NCBI RefSeq assembly: GCF_000724545.1
Contig: NZ_JHBV01000014.1
Location: 124,001-188,000, forward strand
DNA from: Aureispira sp. CCB-QB1
Lineage (GTDB): Bacteria > Bacteroidota > Bacteroidia > Chitinophagales > Saprospiraceae
DNA: 64,000 nucleotides
Direction of reading: 5' to 3'
Part shown: piece after piece, positions 42,292 through 50,373 of the stretch
How the letters are laid out: each line of letters starts with the position of its first letter
Numbering within the stretch: position 1 is the first letter of the stretch
Translations under genes and position numbers: made by a program
The notes under the pieces: generated by a model
The model's input: the letters and a program-made list of their open reading frames with translations, nothing else
Database searches by the model: none
Told to the model about the DNA's origin: nothing

Positions 42292-43824
42292 ATGAATAGA
42301 ATTACAATTTTCAAACTCTATGAATTAATTGGAAGTTTGAAGAAGGAAGAAAAACGATCTTTTAAGTTGTTTTCAAAGAAATATCGTTTGGATAATGACA
42401 GTGGTACTTACTTAAAAGTGTTTGATTATTTGGACAAACAGGAAACCTTAGATCGAAAAAAATTTAAGCAAAAGTTTCAACAGGTAAAAGGGTTGAGTGG
42501 CATTCAAACGTATTTGTACCAGCAAATATTAAAAAGTTTGAGAAATCAACAAGCCTATAAGAATGTAGATGTAGAACTGATGGAAGGCCTGATAGAGTTG
42601 GAAATTTTGTTTAGCAAAAATTTGTTAAATACAGCACTTGAAAAGTTGCTAGAGTTGCAATATATAGCAGAAAGGCAGCAACGAATTTTGATCCTGCCCT
42701 TGATTTATGAATGGTGGTTTAAACTTCAAAATACACGTTTCCGTTATGACAATGTTGAGCAAGCTGACTTAGAAAAATATGAGCAAAAATATGCAGATAT
42801 ATTTTCTATTACAAAAGAGTATGCTGATTGCAGAATACAATTGGGGCGAATTATTTATTCTTCAAAACTAAAGTTTTCTAGACAACTGCCTACTTTGGTT
42901 CAAGAAATAAGTGATTGCCTTCCTGTTTATAAACCATACCAGCAGCAAAGTGTTCCAGGCGAAGTCGCAGCATTACAACTTCGGGCTTATTTGGCAGCAG
43001 TTGCTAGAGATACCAAAAGTGCAGCAAAGTATCATCAGTACCTCTATGATTTTACAAAGGAGTTGCCTCCACTACTTTTTCAAGAATATAAACGAATACA
43101 TTTTACAGCTTTAGGAGGAGTTATTGTTAATTCCACAGACTGGAAAACAATAGTTGTTTTGTTGGAAGATTATAATAATATTAGCCCTGAAAATCAAAAA
43201 TACATTACATTTTATGCTCGATTAAGCATTGCTTCGACACAATTAAAGGGCTATTTATCAACAGGGCTGTTTAAAGAAAGTCAGGAATACATAAAAAGTT
43301 TGCCTCCCAGTTCTACTTATCCTAATCAAACGATTTCGACCTTCCTGCATTATCAATTTGCACTATCACATTATGGTAATAAGGATTACGACATAGCCTT
43401 AAAAGTAATAGATGAAATATTGAATGATAAACAGGCTACGAAACCAACCAATTATAGTTCGCTGCTTAGAATTATAATTCTATACGAACAAGAAGAATAT
43501 ATCCTATTAGGATCTTACCTGAATAATGTTCGACGAAATTTTAAGAAGAAAGATGTTCTTTTTGATTTTGATAAAAAGTTTATTTCGCTGATCAATAAGT
43601 TAATCTCATTACCACAACAAGAGCATATAGGGGAATTGATTCGTTTTAGGGCTAAGTTGCTCTCTTTTTTAAGGGAACATTCTTCTTTGCAAAGAGAATT
43701 CTTACTGTATTTCAATTTTTTAGGATGGTTGGATTGGCAAATTGATAAAAAAGAATTTAAAAAGTTGTGTTATTGGGGGGTAGATGGAGAAGAATGGGAT
43801 GAAGAATTTCGAGAAATGGCATAA
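42292..43824 (+). CDS. Helical repeat protein, family unknown
   Basis: 510 residues. No signal peptide or membrane helix. Almost wholly helical, with leucine-rich amphipathic pairs in TPR-like spacing (for example HYQFALSHYGNKDYDIALKV). The N-terminal ELIGSLKKEEKRSFKLFSKK and the ending GWLDWQIDKKEFKKLCYWG are distinctive. I believe related proteins occur in several Saprospiria genomes, but I know no function. It is a cytoplasmic, probably scaffold-type protein, monocistronic with a promoter box before it and a hairpin after. Confidence 0.6.
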   Translation: MNRITIFKLYELIGSLKKEEKRSFKLFSKKYRLDNDSGTYLKVFDYLDKQETLDRKKFKQKFQQVKGLSGIQTYLYQQILKSLRNQQAYKNVDVELMEGLIELEILFSKNLLNTALEKLLELQYIAERQQRILILPLIYEWWFKLQNTRFRYDNVEQADLEKYEQKYADIFSITKEYADCRIQLGRIIYSSKLKFSRQLPTLVQEISDCLPVYKPYQQQSVPGEVAALQLRAYLAAVARDTKSAAKYHQYLYDFTKELPPLLFQEYKRIHFTALGGVIVNSTDWKTIVVLLEDYNNISPENQKYITFYARLSIASTQLKGYLSTGLFKESQEYIKSLPPSSTYPNQTISTFLHYQFALSHYGNKDYDIALKVIDEILNDKQATKPTNYSSLLRIIILYEQEEYILLGSYLNNVRRNFKKKDVLFDFDKKFISLINKLISLPQQEHIGELIRFRAKLLSFLREHSSLQREFLLYFNFLGWLDWQIDKKEFKKLCYWGVDGEEWDEEFREMA

Positions 43825-43834
43825 AAGCAAAAAT

Positions 43835-43871
43835 AGCAGCTGCGTAAGTGAAAAAAAATTGCAGCTGCTTA
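43835..43871. terminator. Hairpin between convergent genes
   Basis: AGCAGCTGC and GCAGCTGCT form a 9-pair stem with an A-rich 17-base loop, 11 bases after the stop of the helical protein gene and 14 bases from the stop of the gene on the other strand. Confidence 0.55.
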
Positions 43872-43884
43872 GTTGGGTGATTGA

Positions 43885-45171
43885 TTATTTGTGAATGTTT
43901 TTGCAGTTCATTTCTGTATCAATTTCTGAAAATAAAAATTTGGGAGCACCATATTTCCCACCTCCTTCATAATCTTTTCTTAGTTCTCCACTTGCTTTGT
44001 AACAAACGCCATCCTTATCTTTTACAGCAATGCTATACCATAATGATTTGTGTTTGGGCAAATCCAAAGCATTTTTAACAACTTGCCAGTCAGAAGAGAC
44101 TATAACCGCTCTTAAGATTTGTTTTCCATCGCTGAACGTACGATCTAAAGCCATTTTTTCGTAAGTACTATTGCTCATGCCTTTAGGATTTAGGCGGACG
44201 GCATCTATACGCTCTTGTTGGCGTTGTTTAATGGCTGCCTCCAATTGTCCACTATCAATAAATTCTTTCAACATGCTGGTTTCTTTAGTTATTTTGTTTC
44301 TTAAAGCAATTGCAGTTGTTTCATCTTGTAGTTTGTCTTTGGATGGGATACGAGTCAAAATTTGATTGAAACGTTTGAGATAAGAAGCGGCTTCTATTTT
44401 ATAGTTCTCATGTCCTTCCCAAAGCTGCTTTTTATACATTGCTTCGATGATAATATCGGCTTCTTCTTCGGCTTTGGTTACTTCTTTATAGACCCTATTT
44501 TTAAAATAATCATCTAAATTTTTGAAAATTGCTTGCACATTGGAGCTTTTGTCAAATGCTTCAGGCAGTTCTTTTTTGTAATTTTCGATTTCTTTGTAAA
44601 AGCCTTGATAAGAAAAATCTATCCCAGCATCTTCGGATTTATTTCCGTATCGAATCCAGCTTTCATAACTTTTTATGTTTTTTTCAAAAGTTTCTCTCTT
44701 GTTAAATGCAGCTGTCTCACTAGAACAAGTAGTGTTTAGAGTCGTATATGTTTCGTTAAATTCCTTGAGGTAATTTTGATTTTGTTCAGAAGGTTGTTGA
44801 TTTAAAATATCTAATCCTTCTTTTGCTTTTGCCAAATATTTAGCAGCATCTTTTTGAGCTTTCTCTCTATTTTGCTTCCATTCGATACCCTCCATAATGC
44901 TTTTGGCAAATTTTATATTCTCTCTAGCCTTTGAATAAGCTTTATAGGTGGCATCGTCAGGATTGTATTTAGGTGTTCCATCCTTATTTCTATTACTTTC
45001 GACAGGAGAGCTTTGAGAAGAGTTGGACGTTGTCGTTTTTTTACTCGATTTATTTTTTGTAGTAGTAATATTGGGTTTTTTAGGCTTTTTTATTAACCCT
45101 CCAAATTGTCCAAAACTATAGGAACATAGTGTAAGTAGTGCTAATGTTGTTATCAGTTTGAATGTGTTCAT
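43885..45171 (-). CDS. Hypothetical secreted protein
   Basis: 428 residues. The signal peptide (FKLITTLALLTLCSYSFGQ) is followed by a Lys/Thr/Ser-rich low-complexity stretch (about residues 25-60), then a mainly helical, charged region to about 330 and a more structured C-terminal part (SDWQVVKNALDLPKHKSLWY, then VCYKASGELRKDYEGGGKYG) with two cysteines in the last third. The C-terminal part recalls small cystatin-like or NTF2-like periplasmic domains, but this is not certain. Function unknown; probably periplasmic or outer-membrane associated. Confidence 0.6.
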   Translation of the reverse strand: MNTFKLITTLALLTLCSYSFGQFGGLIKKPKKPNITTTKNKSSKKTTTSNSSQSSPVESNRNKDGTPKYNPDDATYKAYSKARENIKFAKSIMEGIEWKQNREKAQKDAAKYLAKAKEGLDILNQQPSEQNQNYLKEFNETYTTLNTTCSSETAAFNKRETFEKNIKSYESWIRYGNKSEDAGIDFSYQGFYKEIENYKKELPEAFDKSSNVQAIFKNLDDYFKNRVYKEVTKAEEEADIIIEAMYKKQLWEGHENYKIEAASYLKRFNQILTRIPSKDKLQDETTAIALRNKITKETSMLKEFIDSGQLEAAIKQRQQERIDAVRLNPKGMSNSTYEKMALDRTFSDGKQILRAVIVSSDWQVVKNALDLPKHKSLWYSIAVKDKDGVCYKASGELRKDYEGGGKYGAPKFLFSEIDTEMNCKNIHK

Positions 45172-45421
45172 TGTTTAAATTATTTGCTTTCTTTTTTGAT
45201 AATAATTTTAAAAATCTGAACACGAAATTATTCTATCGTAGAAACCTATTCAAGTCTAAAAAAGTTTTTTTTATGGATTTTCAAATGGCTTTGAAATTTT
45301 ATTTTTAATTGATTTGTAGGTGTTTGTGATTTATTTTATACGACCTTTAAAGGTGTAGATTGTGTTGTGTTGTAAAGAAATAAAATAGAGTTCGAAAAAC
45401 AAGACCAATAAATGGTGTCAT

Positions 45422-46084
45422 CTAAATAGTGATGTTTTTTCTGCTTGATTTTTCTGTCAATAATTGCCAAGTTACAGCAGCTAATAAGGCACCTAAAATA
45501 GGTGCAATGATGTAGACCCAAAGCGCATGCAGTTGACCAGAAACTAATGCAGGGCCGATAGAGCGAGCAGGGTTTATAGAAGCACCTGTTATTGGACCTG
45601 CAAACATTGCTTCTAAGAGAACCGTAGCTCCAACAGCAACCCCTGTAAATGGTTGAGTATGTCTATTTTGACCAACCATTAGAATCACTAGCATTAAAAA
45701 ATAAGTTAAGATTATTTCAAGCAAAAAGGACTGTTGCCAAGATTCGTACGGAAGAGTGGTTCCAAGCGTTTGGTGTGTAGGGAATAAAAATGCTAGACTG
45801 AGACTAGCCAATAATGCGCCTGTTATTTGGGCGATACAATAAGAAGCTAAATTCTTAAAGTTTAGGTGCTTAGTAAATGTAAAGGATATAGAAACAGCAG
45901 GGTTAATATGAGCTCCCGAAATAGGGGCTAAGGCATAAATCATTACCATAACAATAGCTCCAAAAGTGATAGCAATGCCTTGATGTCCAATTGTACCATT
46001 GCTGATATCGTTAATAATAATTGCACCAGTTCCACAAAAAACTAAAGCGTAAGTACCGATACATTCAGCTAGATAAGCTCTCAT
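45422..46084 (-). CDS. Aquaporin/glycerol facilitator of the arsenic operon (AqpS-like)
   Basis: 220 residues from the start MRAYLAECIGTYALVF. The frame extends 17 codons upstream, but the ATGA overlap with the reductase stop fixes the start. Six transmembrane helices and both NPA loops are seen: HINPAVS (about residues 59-65) and SINPARS (about 169-175). In some bacteria, such as Sinorhizobium, an aquaglyceroporin replaces the ArsB or Acr3 pump and lets arsenite leave after arsenate reduction. The present order with arsR and a reductase fits that model. The selectivity residues were not analysed. Confidence 0.88.
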   Translation of the reverse strand: MRAYLAECIGTYALVFCGTGAIIINDISNGTIGHQGIAITFGAIVMVMIYALAPISGAHINPAVSISFTFTKHLNFKNLASYCIAQITGALLASLSLAFLFPTHQTLGTTLPYESWQQSFLLEIILTYFLMLVILMVGQNRHTQPFTGVAVGATVLLEAMFAGPITGASINPARSIGPALVSGQLHALWVYIIAPILGALLAAVTWQLLTEKSSRKNITI

Positions 46085-46710
46085 AAGGTAATCTGTTTTA
46101 GAACAAAAAGCATTTCTAAGGCAATTAGCCGACAAGTTTTTAAATACTCTACCGCTTCTAAGTCTGTACCATCAAATGCTTTGGGGTCAGCATAAGGAAG
46201 TGCTATTTTTAAAGCGCTGCCGAATACAATCGGGCAATGAATATCTGCATGACTACAAACAACAAGCGCTGCAAAGTCTTTGCGGGGATTGGGTGGGGCT
46301 TCATATTGTTTAGAGAAAGCTAAATATGGAGGCATGCTGTCGTTCCAACGAATTTGGTAAACAGGGTTGAGTAGATTTGTATTGTCTGTTGTAATTTTTA
46401 ATCCAATTTGTTGTAATGCTGCAACTGTTCTATGATTAAAAGCAGTAGCTTCGGTGCCACCAGAAAACGTTCGAATTGAAGGTGTTTGATAGTAATCGGC
46501 AGCGATGGCCAACCAAATCTGTGCTAAGTGACTGCGTCGCGAGTTGTGCGTACAGATAGCGATAATATCAGGTGTTTGGGAAGCATGTATCTTTTCTTTC
46601 AAAAAAGTGCTTAAGCGCAATAATTGTTGCTGCCTATGGTTAATAATTTGTCCAAAACTTTGTTCTAATTCTTGGCAATATTGGTAGATAGAAGAATATA
46701 ATTGGGTCAT
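46081..46710 (-). CDS. Arsenate reductase of low-molecular-weight phosphatase type
   Basis: 209 residues from the start MTQLYSSI (a Met three codons upstream is possible). An N-terminal helical extension (about 45 residues) precedes the phosphatase core. The P-loop is CTHNSRRS (C-x5-R-S, about residues 52-59), followed by SHLAQIWLA. FSGGTEATAFNHRTVAALQQ is the family's middle segment, and the VVCSHADIHCP region holds candidate resolving cysteines. The enzyme reduces arsenate to arsenite using thioredoxin or a similar donor. It is followed directly by the aquaporin. Repeat R3c lies between it and the upstream DUF6428 gene. A protein-tyrosine phosphatase role is the alternative. Confidence 0.82.
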   Translation of the reverse strand: MTQLYSSIYQYCQELEQSFGQIINHRQQQLLRLSTFLKEKIHASQTPDIIAICTHNSRRSHLAQIWLAIAADYYQTPSIRTFSGGTEATAFNHRTVAALQQIGLKITTDNTNLLNPVYQIRWNDSMPPYLAFSKQYEAPPNPRKDFAALVVCSHADIHCPIVFGSALKIALPYADPKAFDGTDLEAVEYLKTCRLIALEMLFVLKQITL

Positions 46711-46728
46711 GTATAACAATGGATGAAT

Positions 46729-47010
46729 AATAATTATCGTATATATACAAATAGTAGTTCGTTGATTAGTTCGCTACGCCCATGAGGGCGCAAGCTTAGT
46801 TTTTTACTTTTTTAGCTCGCTGCGCTCGTGAGATCGCAAGCTTAGTTACCAAAAAGATAAAAAAGCACATTTATATTAGTTTGATAATCAAAATTTTAAC
46901 ACAAAACGCAGCAAAGGCGCAATTTGCTGATTATCAACTGCGCAGCACTCACGAAGTAAACTAATAAAGTTTTTCAACGAACTATTGTACAAATATATAC
47001 GATAATTATT
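46729..47010. repeat. 18-base inverted repeat flanking R3c
   Basis: AATAATTATCGTATATAT at 46729-46746 is the exact reverse complement of 46993-47010. It lies just outside the R3c ends. Either R3c landed in an existing palindrome, or the palindrome is an outer shell of the nested element. Confidence 0.65.
46755..46984. repeat. R3c full mosaic repeat inside the arsenic operon (230 bases)
   Basis: TAGTTCGTTGA to TCAACGAACTA, opposite in orientation to R3a and R3b. It has two M2-type units (about 46770-46800 and 46821-46855), the hairpin core with TTTGATAATCAAAATTTTAA and GATTATCAACTGCGCAGC, and no M1 in the places where R3a and R3b have one. It separates arsR-DUF6428 from the reductase-aquaporin pair. 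Confidence 0.75.
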
Positions 47011-47211
47011 GATGTTAAAAAAATAAAAAACCTTTTTATCAACGCCTTCTGTTTGCTCCCTTAAAAAATAGAAATCTACTCTAAAGAAGCAATTGAGTTA
47101 GTTTCGTTCGTTCCTCTTTGTTGTTGGTCTGCGTGCGTTTGTAGACTGCGGTTTCGTTGATATGGTTTTAGTATATTGTGACCAGTCAGAGGGGGGAATA
47201 GTAGTAATAAA

Positions 47212-47682
47212 TTAACAACAACCACTGTCTGGCGAACAAGCATTTTGGTTGGCAATCAAATCGTTGAGATTTAATTTCTGTTTGCCTAGTTGGGGAATAC
47301 ATTTATCAGGAGCGAGGCAGTTGGTCATTTTATTGATGAGCAAAAAATGTTTGCCATCAAAGGACAAGCCATATTTGCCAATCGTTCCAGCTTGGTATTC
47401 TACCTCTATTTCTAAATCTTCTAAGCTTAGTTTTTCTTCAGATAATTTGATGATGTCGAGTAATTTTTGAGGCTGAAGACTGTGGTCAACATCATCAGAA
47501 TACCACAACTGAAAATTAATTACTTTTTCTTCTCTTAATGTACCGCCGCAATCTATAAAGTTTTTTTGAATCATTCCTACTTCTGTCACATGATAATGGC
47601 TAGGAACTGAGCTGCCATCAGGTAGCTGAAAATGAATGCGGTCAATGTTAGCAATATGCTTTTTTAAGGTGGATAATTTCAT
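47212..47682 (-). CDS. DUF6428 protein of arsenic operons
   Basis: 156 residues. N-terminal LSTLKKHIANIDRIHFQLPDGSSVP and SHYHVTEVGMIQKNFIDCGG, then VNFQLWYSDDVDH, fit the DUF6428 family that accompanies arsR in many Bacteroidota. It has a pair of cysteines near CLAPDKCIP and a C-terminal CSPDSGCC, which could bind arsenite or another soft metal. There is no signal peptide. The start overlaps the arsR stop by 4 bases, so translation is coupled. Function unknown; a metallochaperone or scavenger is my inference. Confidence 0.75.
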   Translation of the reverse strand: MKLSTLKKHIANIDRIHFQLPDGSSVPSHYHVTEVGMIQKNFIDCGGTLREEKVINFQLWYSDDVDHSLQPQKLLDIIKLSEEKLSLEDLEIEVEYQAGTIGKYGLSFDGKHFLLINKMTNCLAPDKCIPQLGKQKLNLNDLIANQNACSPDSGCC

Positions 47683-48029
47683 GATTTTTCTTTTTCAGAA
47701 CAACAATTGTCGTCCATTGGTTGAATAGAATAAAGTATATGTTGATAATAATTGGCTAGTAGTTTAAAAGGTTCTGGATTAAGACAATAGCAAACACTAT
47801 TTCCCTCAATGTTCCCCTTGATTAATCCTACTTTTTTTAACTCTCTCAAATGTTGAGAAATAGTCGGCTGGGCTAAGGGAATTTCTTCTACAATGTCTTT
47901 ACAAATACAGGATTTTTGTTGCAATAAAAATTCAACAATAGCGATCCGAGCAGGATGTCCTAGAGCTTTTGCTATTTGTGCCATCGAGTTTTGTTCGTTG
48001 GTAAAAATGTCTGTTTTGGATATTCCCAT
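47679..48029 (-). CDS. arsR: ArsR-family metalloregulator
   Basis: 116 residues. Winged helix-turn-helix with IAKALGHPARIAIVEFLLQQ, the alpha-3 metal-site string SCICKDIV (the two Cys of the CxC-type arsenite site), recognition helix AQPTISQHLRELKKVGLIKG and wing GNSVCYCLN. The C-terminus has a further Cys pair (DDNCCSEK). It represses the operon and leaves DNA when arsenite binds. It is the first gene, with a palindromic operator candidate just upstream. Confidence 0.9.
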   Translation of the reverse strand: MGISKTDIFTNEQNSMAQIAKALGHPARIAIVEFLLQQKSCICKDIVEEIPLAQPTISQHLRELKKVGLIKGNIEGNSVCYCLNPEPFKLLANYYQHILYSIQPMDDNCCSEKEKS

Positions 48030-48049
48030 AATTAATTTTATTAATTTGT

Positions 48050-48061
48050 ATATTGCAATAT
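48050..48061. promoter_or_regulatory. Candidate ArsR operator
   Basis: ATATTGCAATAT is a perfect 12-base palindrome 20 bases before the arsR start, where a self-controlled repressor would bind. Known ArsR sites often have a TTGCAA-like centre; binding here is inferred. Confidence 0.5.
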
Positions 48062-48110
48062 TACGATTAACTTTTGTAACAAAAAAATGAAATGAACTTT
48101 TTATTTTACA

Positions 48111-48359
48111 TTACTTTGTTGAAACCACATAGTAGTAGTAAACAAAGCTTGCTGAAAGCTAAATTCTGTTAGTTTATGGGAAAGCACTCCTGTGAAAAAC
48201 TAAAAAACTAAGCTTGCCGAGTAGGCTTGAGCTAGTAGCATAAAAGCCCAAGGTCATGAGAGCATAGCGAACTCACGACCATAGGGAGTAACAAAGCTAA
48301 CTAAAAGCGCAGCGCTCACGAAGTACCACGCAGTAGCAGCGAAGCTAATCAATAGAGTA
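48111..48359. repeat. Degenerate R2/R3 mosaic repeat upstream of arsR
   Basis: The ends TACTTTGTTGA and TCAATAGAGTA are diverged R2/R3 termini. Inside are several M2-like strings (around 48256-48300) and an M1 with TA on both sides (48326-48345). It lies between the arsenic operon and the next gene (a T9SS protein) on the same strand. Confidence 0.5.
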
Positions 48360-48472
48360 TTAACTCTAAAAAAGATTTAACATCTCCAATTCAAATATCA
48401 TGATTGGTTTGCCAATAGGAGGATTAAGACATAGAATAGAATTATATCCTTTAGTGGTTGAATTTTTCCTTT

Positions 48473-49471
48473 TTAGTAAACAATTAGTTGTTTAGTCAAG
48501 TGTTGAGTGGCGGTTTGTATTTTGAGTAGATAAGCACCTTTGGGTAGATTTTGTGTAGGGATTTTTTGTGTATTGGGAGGTAGTTCAAGAATTAATTGCC
48601 CTTGAAGGTTGTATAAAGAGAAAGTGTAATCACCTGTATTGTGCGTTGAAATTTCAACGGTAATAGGAGCTCCTTGGCGAACAGGATTGGGAAAAATGCT
48701 AACCATAGGAGTAGGAATTTTTTGAATAGCAATCGTTGTATTTTGATGAATAACACCTATTGCATCCAAGTCAAAGCCACTAGAAGGAAAAGGAGTACTC
48801 CAAGGGTCATTGACTTTGATTCCACGGCTATCACGAGTCGCATAAGCATCTTGAATGCAGCCAACAGCGTCAACAATGCGAACATGACTGATTGCACTAA
48901 GGTTGAGTATAGCTGAGTCTGCTGCCAATTCTTGCAAATCAAAAGGAGTACCATAATTGGCACGATACTTACCCGCAAAGTTATACAGACGAGTAGCATC
49001 CAAATTGCCAAATCCCCCAATTTGAACGCTCGTGTCTGTATTGGAAATCGCGGGGAAGCGAACAAAGTTCTGCCCATCAGAACTTACTTCTACAAATGCC
49101 AATTCTAAAAACGTAGCATTAAAAGCATTTTCGAAGACTACAAAATCAGCACCTGGTCCATTTTGAATCGGATGCTCAAAGGTAAGGGTGGCCTGTCCAC
49201 CATCACCAAGACTCAAGGTAAAACCATCTCCAGCCATTCCCAAAGTACCCGCAACGCTTCCTGCTGATGCCGTACCTAAACTGGGTTGGCTGATGTCAAC
49301 CAAACCCCGTTCTACCACACATTGGGTCGCCCAAGCTACCAAAATACTAGAGTCTTTGTAGATTGCTGTACTTCCTGGCTGTCCAGCAATAGGAGCAAAT
49401 TGAGCATTAGCAAAAGAATAGAAAAAGAAAATACTTAAAAAACTTGTCATTAACTTTGAACGAAATTGCAT
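48473..49471 (-). CDS. Secreted T9SS cargo protein
   Basis: 332 residues. The signal peptide ends at ANAQ. Residues about 24-245 form a beta-rich domain with GDGGQATLTFEHPIQNGPGA, FVVFENAFN and ISHVRIVDAVGCIQDAYATR, a pattern I have seen described in Bacteroidota cell-surface proteins, often next to vitamin or metal receptor genes; the ligand is not known. SGFDLDAIGVIHQN ends that domain. The last about 75 residues are a type A sorting domain (SIFPNPVRQGAPITVEI, LPKGAYLLKIQT). It is exported by the type IX system. No receptor gene is adjacent. Confidence 0.78.
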   Translation of the reverse strand: MQFRSKLMTSFLSIFFFYSFANAQFAPIAGQPGSTAIYKDSSILVAWATQCVVERGLVDISQPSLGTASAGSVAGTLGMAGDGFTLSLGDGGQATLTFEHPIQNGPGADFVVFENAFNATFLELAFVEVSSDGQNFVRFPAISNTDTSVQIGGFGNLDATRLYNFAGKYRANYGTPFDLQELAADSAILNLSAISHVRIVDAVGCIQDAYATRDSRGIKVNDPWSTPFPSSGFDLDAIGVIHQNTTIAIQKIPTPMVSIFPNPVRQGAPITVEISTHNTGDYTFSLYNLQGQLILELPPNTQKIPTQNLPKGAYLLKIQTATQHLTKQLIVY

Positions 49472-50072
49472 TGGAAGTAATCTTTAATTTTTAATACTTT
49501 GTGGAGGAACCTGTGTGTTGTTCAATTGATTATTAGAAGGATAGTTGCTGAATGTCCAAATATTTATAATTAAATTTTTATGAACGATTACTTACTCCGT
49601 TGATTTTATATAACTAAAATCTTTTGAACTATTTTGATGGCAAATATACAGAGTCTAAATCAGATTATAATAATTGGGTAAATCTAAAAAAAATAATTTG
49701 ATAACTTATCTAATATTTCTAATGGCTTTTAAGCCGTTTTATTTAAAGTGAATGTAATTAAATGATTGGAATAAAGGGGTTTAGGTTTGTTTGTTATTTG
49801 CGTTAAAAAAAAAGAAAAGGATTTAGTATCTATTTTTATAAAGGCCTTTATGCATATATTTATTAGAATATCGCTATTTTAGACACTATAAATAAATAGA
49901 AGAAACGTTGAATCACAGTAGTGTTTTTAACAAGCATGCTGTTAGCCAGTACAGATAGACTTAAATAGAATTTTTTAAAACTTTTTGTTTTAAATTGTGC
50001 ATATTTTTGTTTTTTAAGCTAGAAATGAATATATTTACTACTGTATGTTTTTTGTATTATTTATAATCACAT
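49472..50072. other. Long A/T-rich gap with a joined R1/R2 end
   Basis: An R1 right end (about 49574-49593) runs straight into an R2 left end TACTCCGTTGA (49593-49603). The rest shows no gene or clear promoter. This junction looks like the leftover of one element inserted into or next to another. Confidence 0.4.
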
Positions 50073-50243
50073 TACTCCGTTGAAAAATCGTATTAGTTTA
50101 TTGCATGAGTGCTTCGCAGTTGATTATCAGTAAGATGTGCTTTTGTGCTAAAAGACTGATAATCAAGCTAATGTAAGATGCTTTTTTACGTTTTTACTTC
50201 GTGAGCCTACGGGTTCGTAGGAAAACTAAAAAATCAACGGAGT
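50073..50243. repeat. R2e repeat upstream of the giant ATPase gene (171 bases)
   Basis: TACTCCGTTGA to AACGGAGTA. The core hairpin has TTGATTATCAGTAAGATG facing GACTGATAATCAAGC. Parts read TGCATGAGTGCTTCGCAG, the same as the R3 core (CGTGAGTGCTGCGCAG), so R2 and R3 share this core. It ends 130 bases before the ATPase start. Confidence 0.7.
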
Positions 50244-50373
50244 ATTATAATCAATAACAACCTACCAAAAAGTATATTAATTTGATTGTTATTATTAAGC
50301 TCTTTTAAATCGCTTAACAATCAAGTTGTTAGAAAATTAAACATTACACAACTGAATACAACCTCAGCTAACT

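Noticed and set aside
49472-50072. Riboswitch (for example cobalamin) upstream of the T9SS protein gene
   Set aside because: I looked for a conserved B12-box-like core because similar surface proteins can lie near vitamin receptors, but saw no convincing core or folding pattern.
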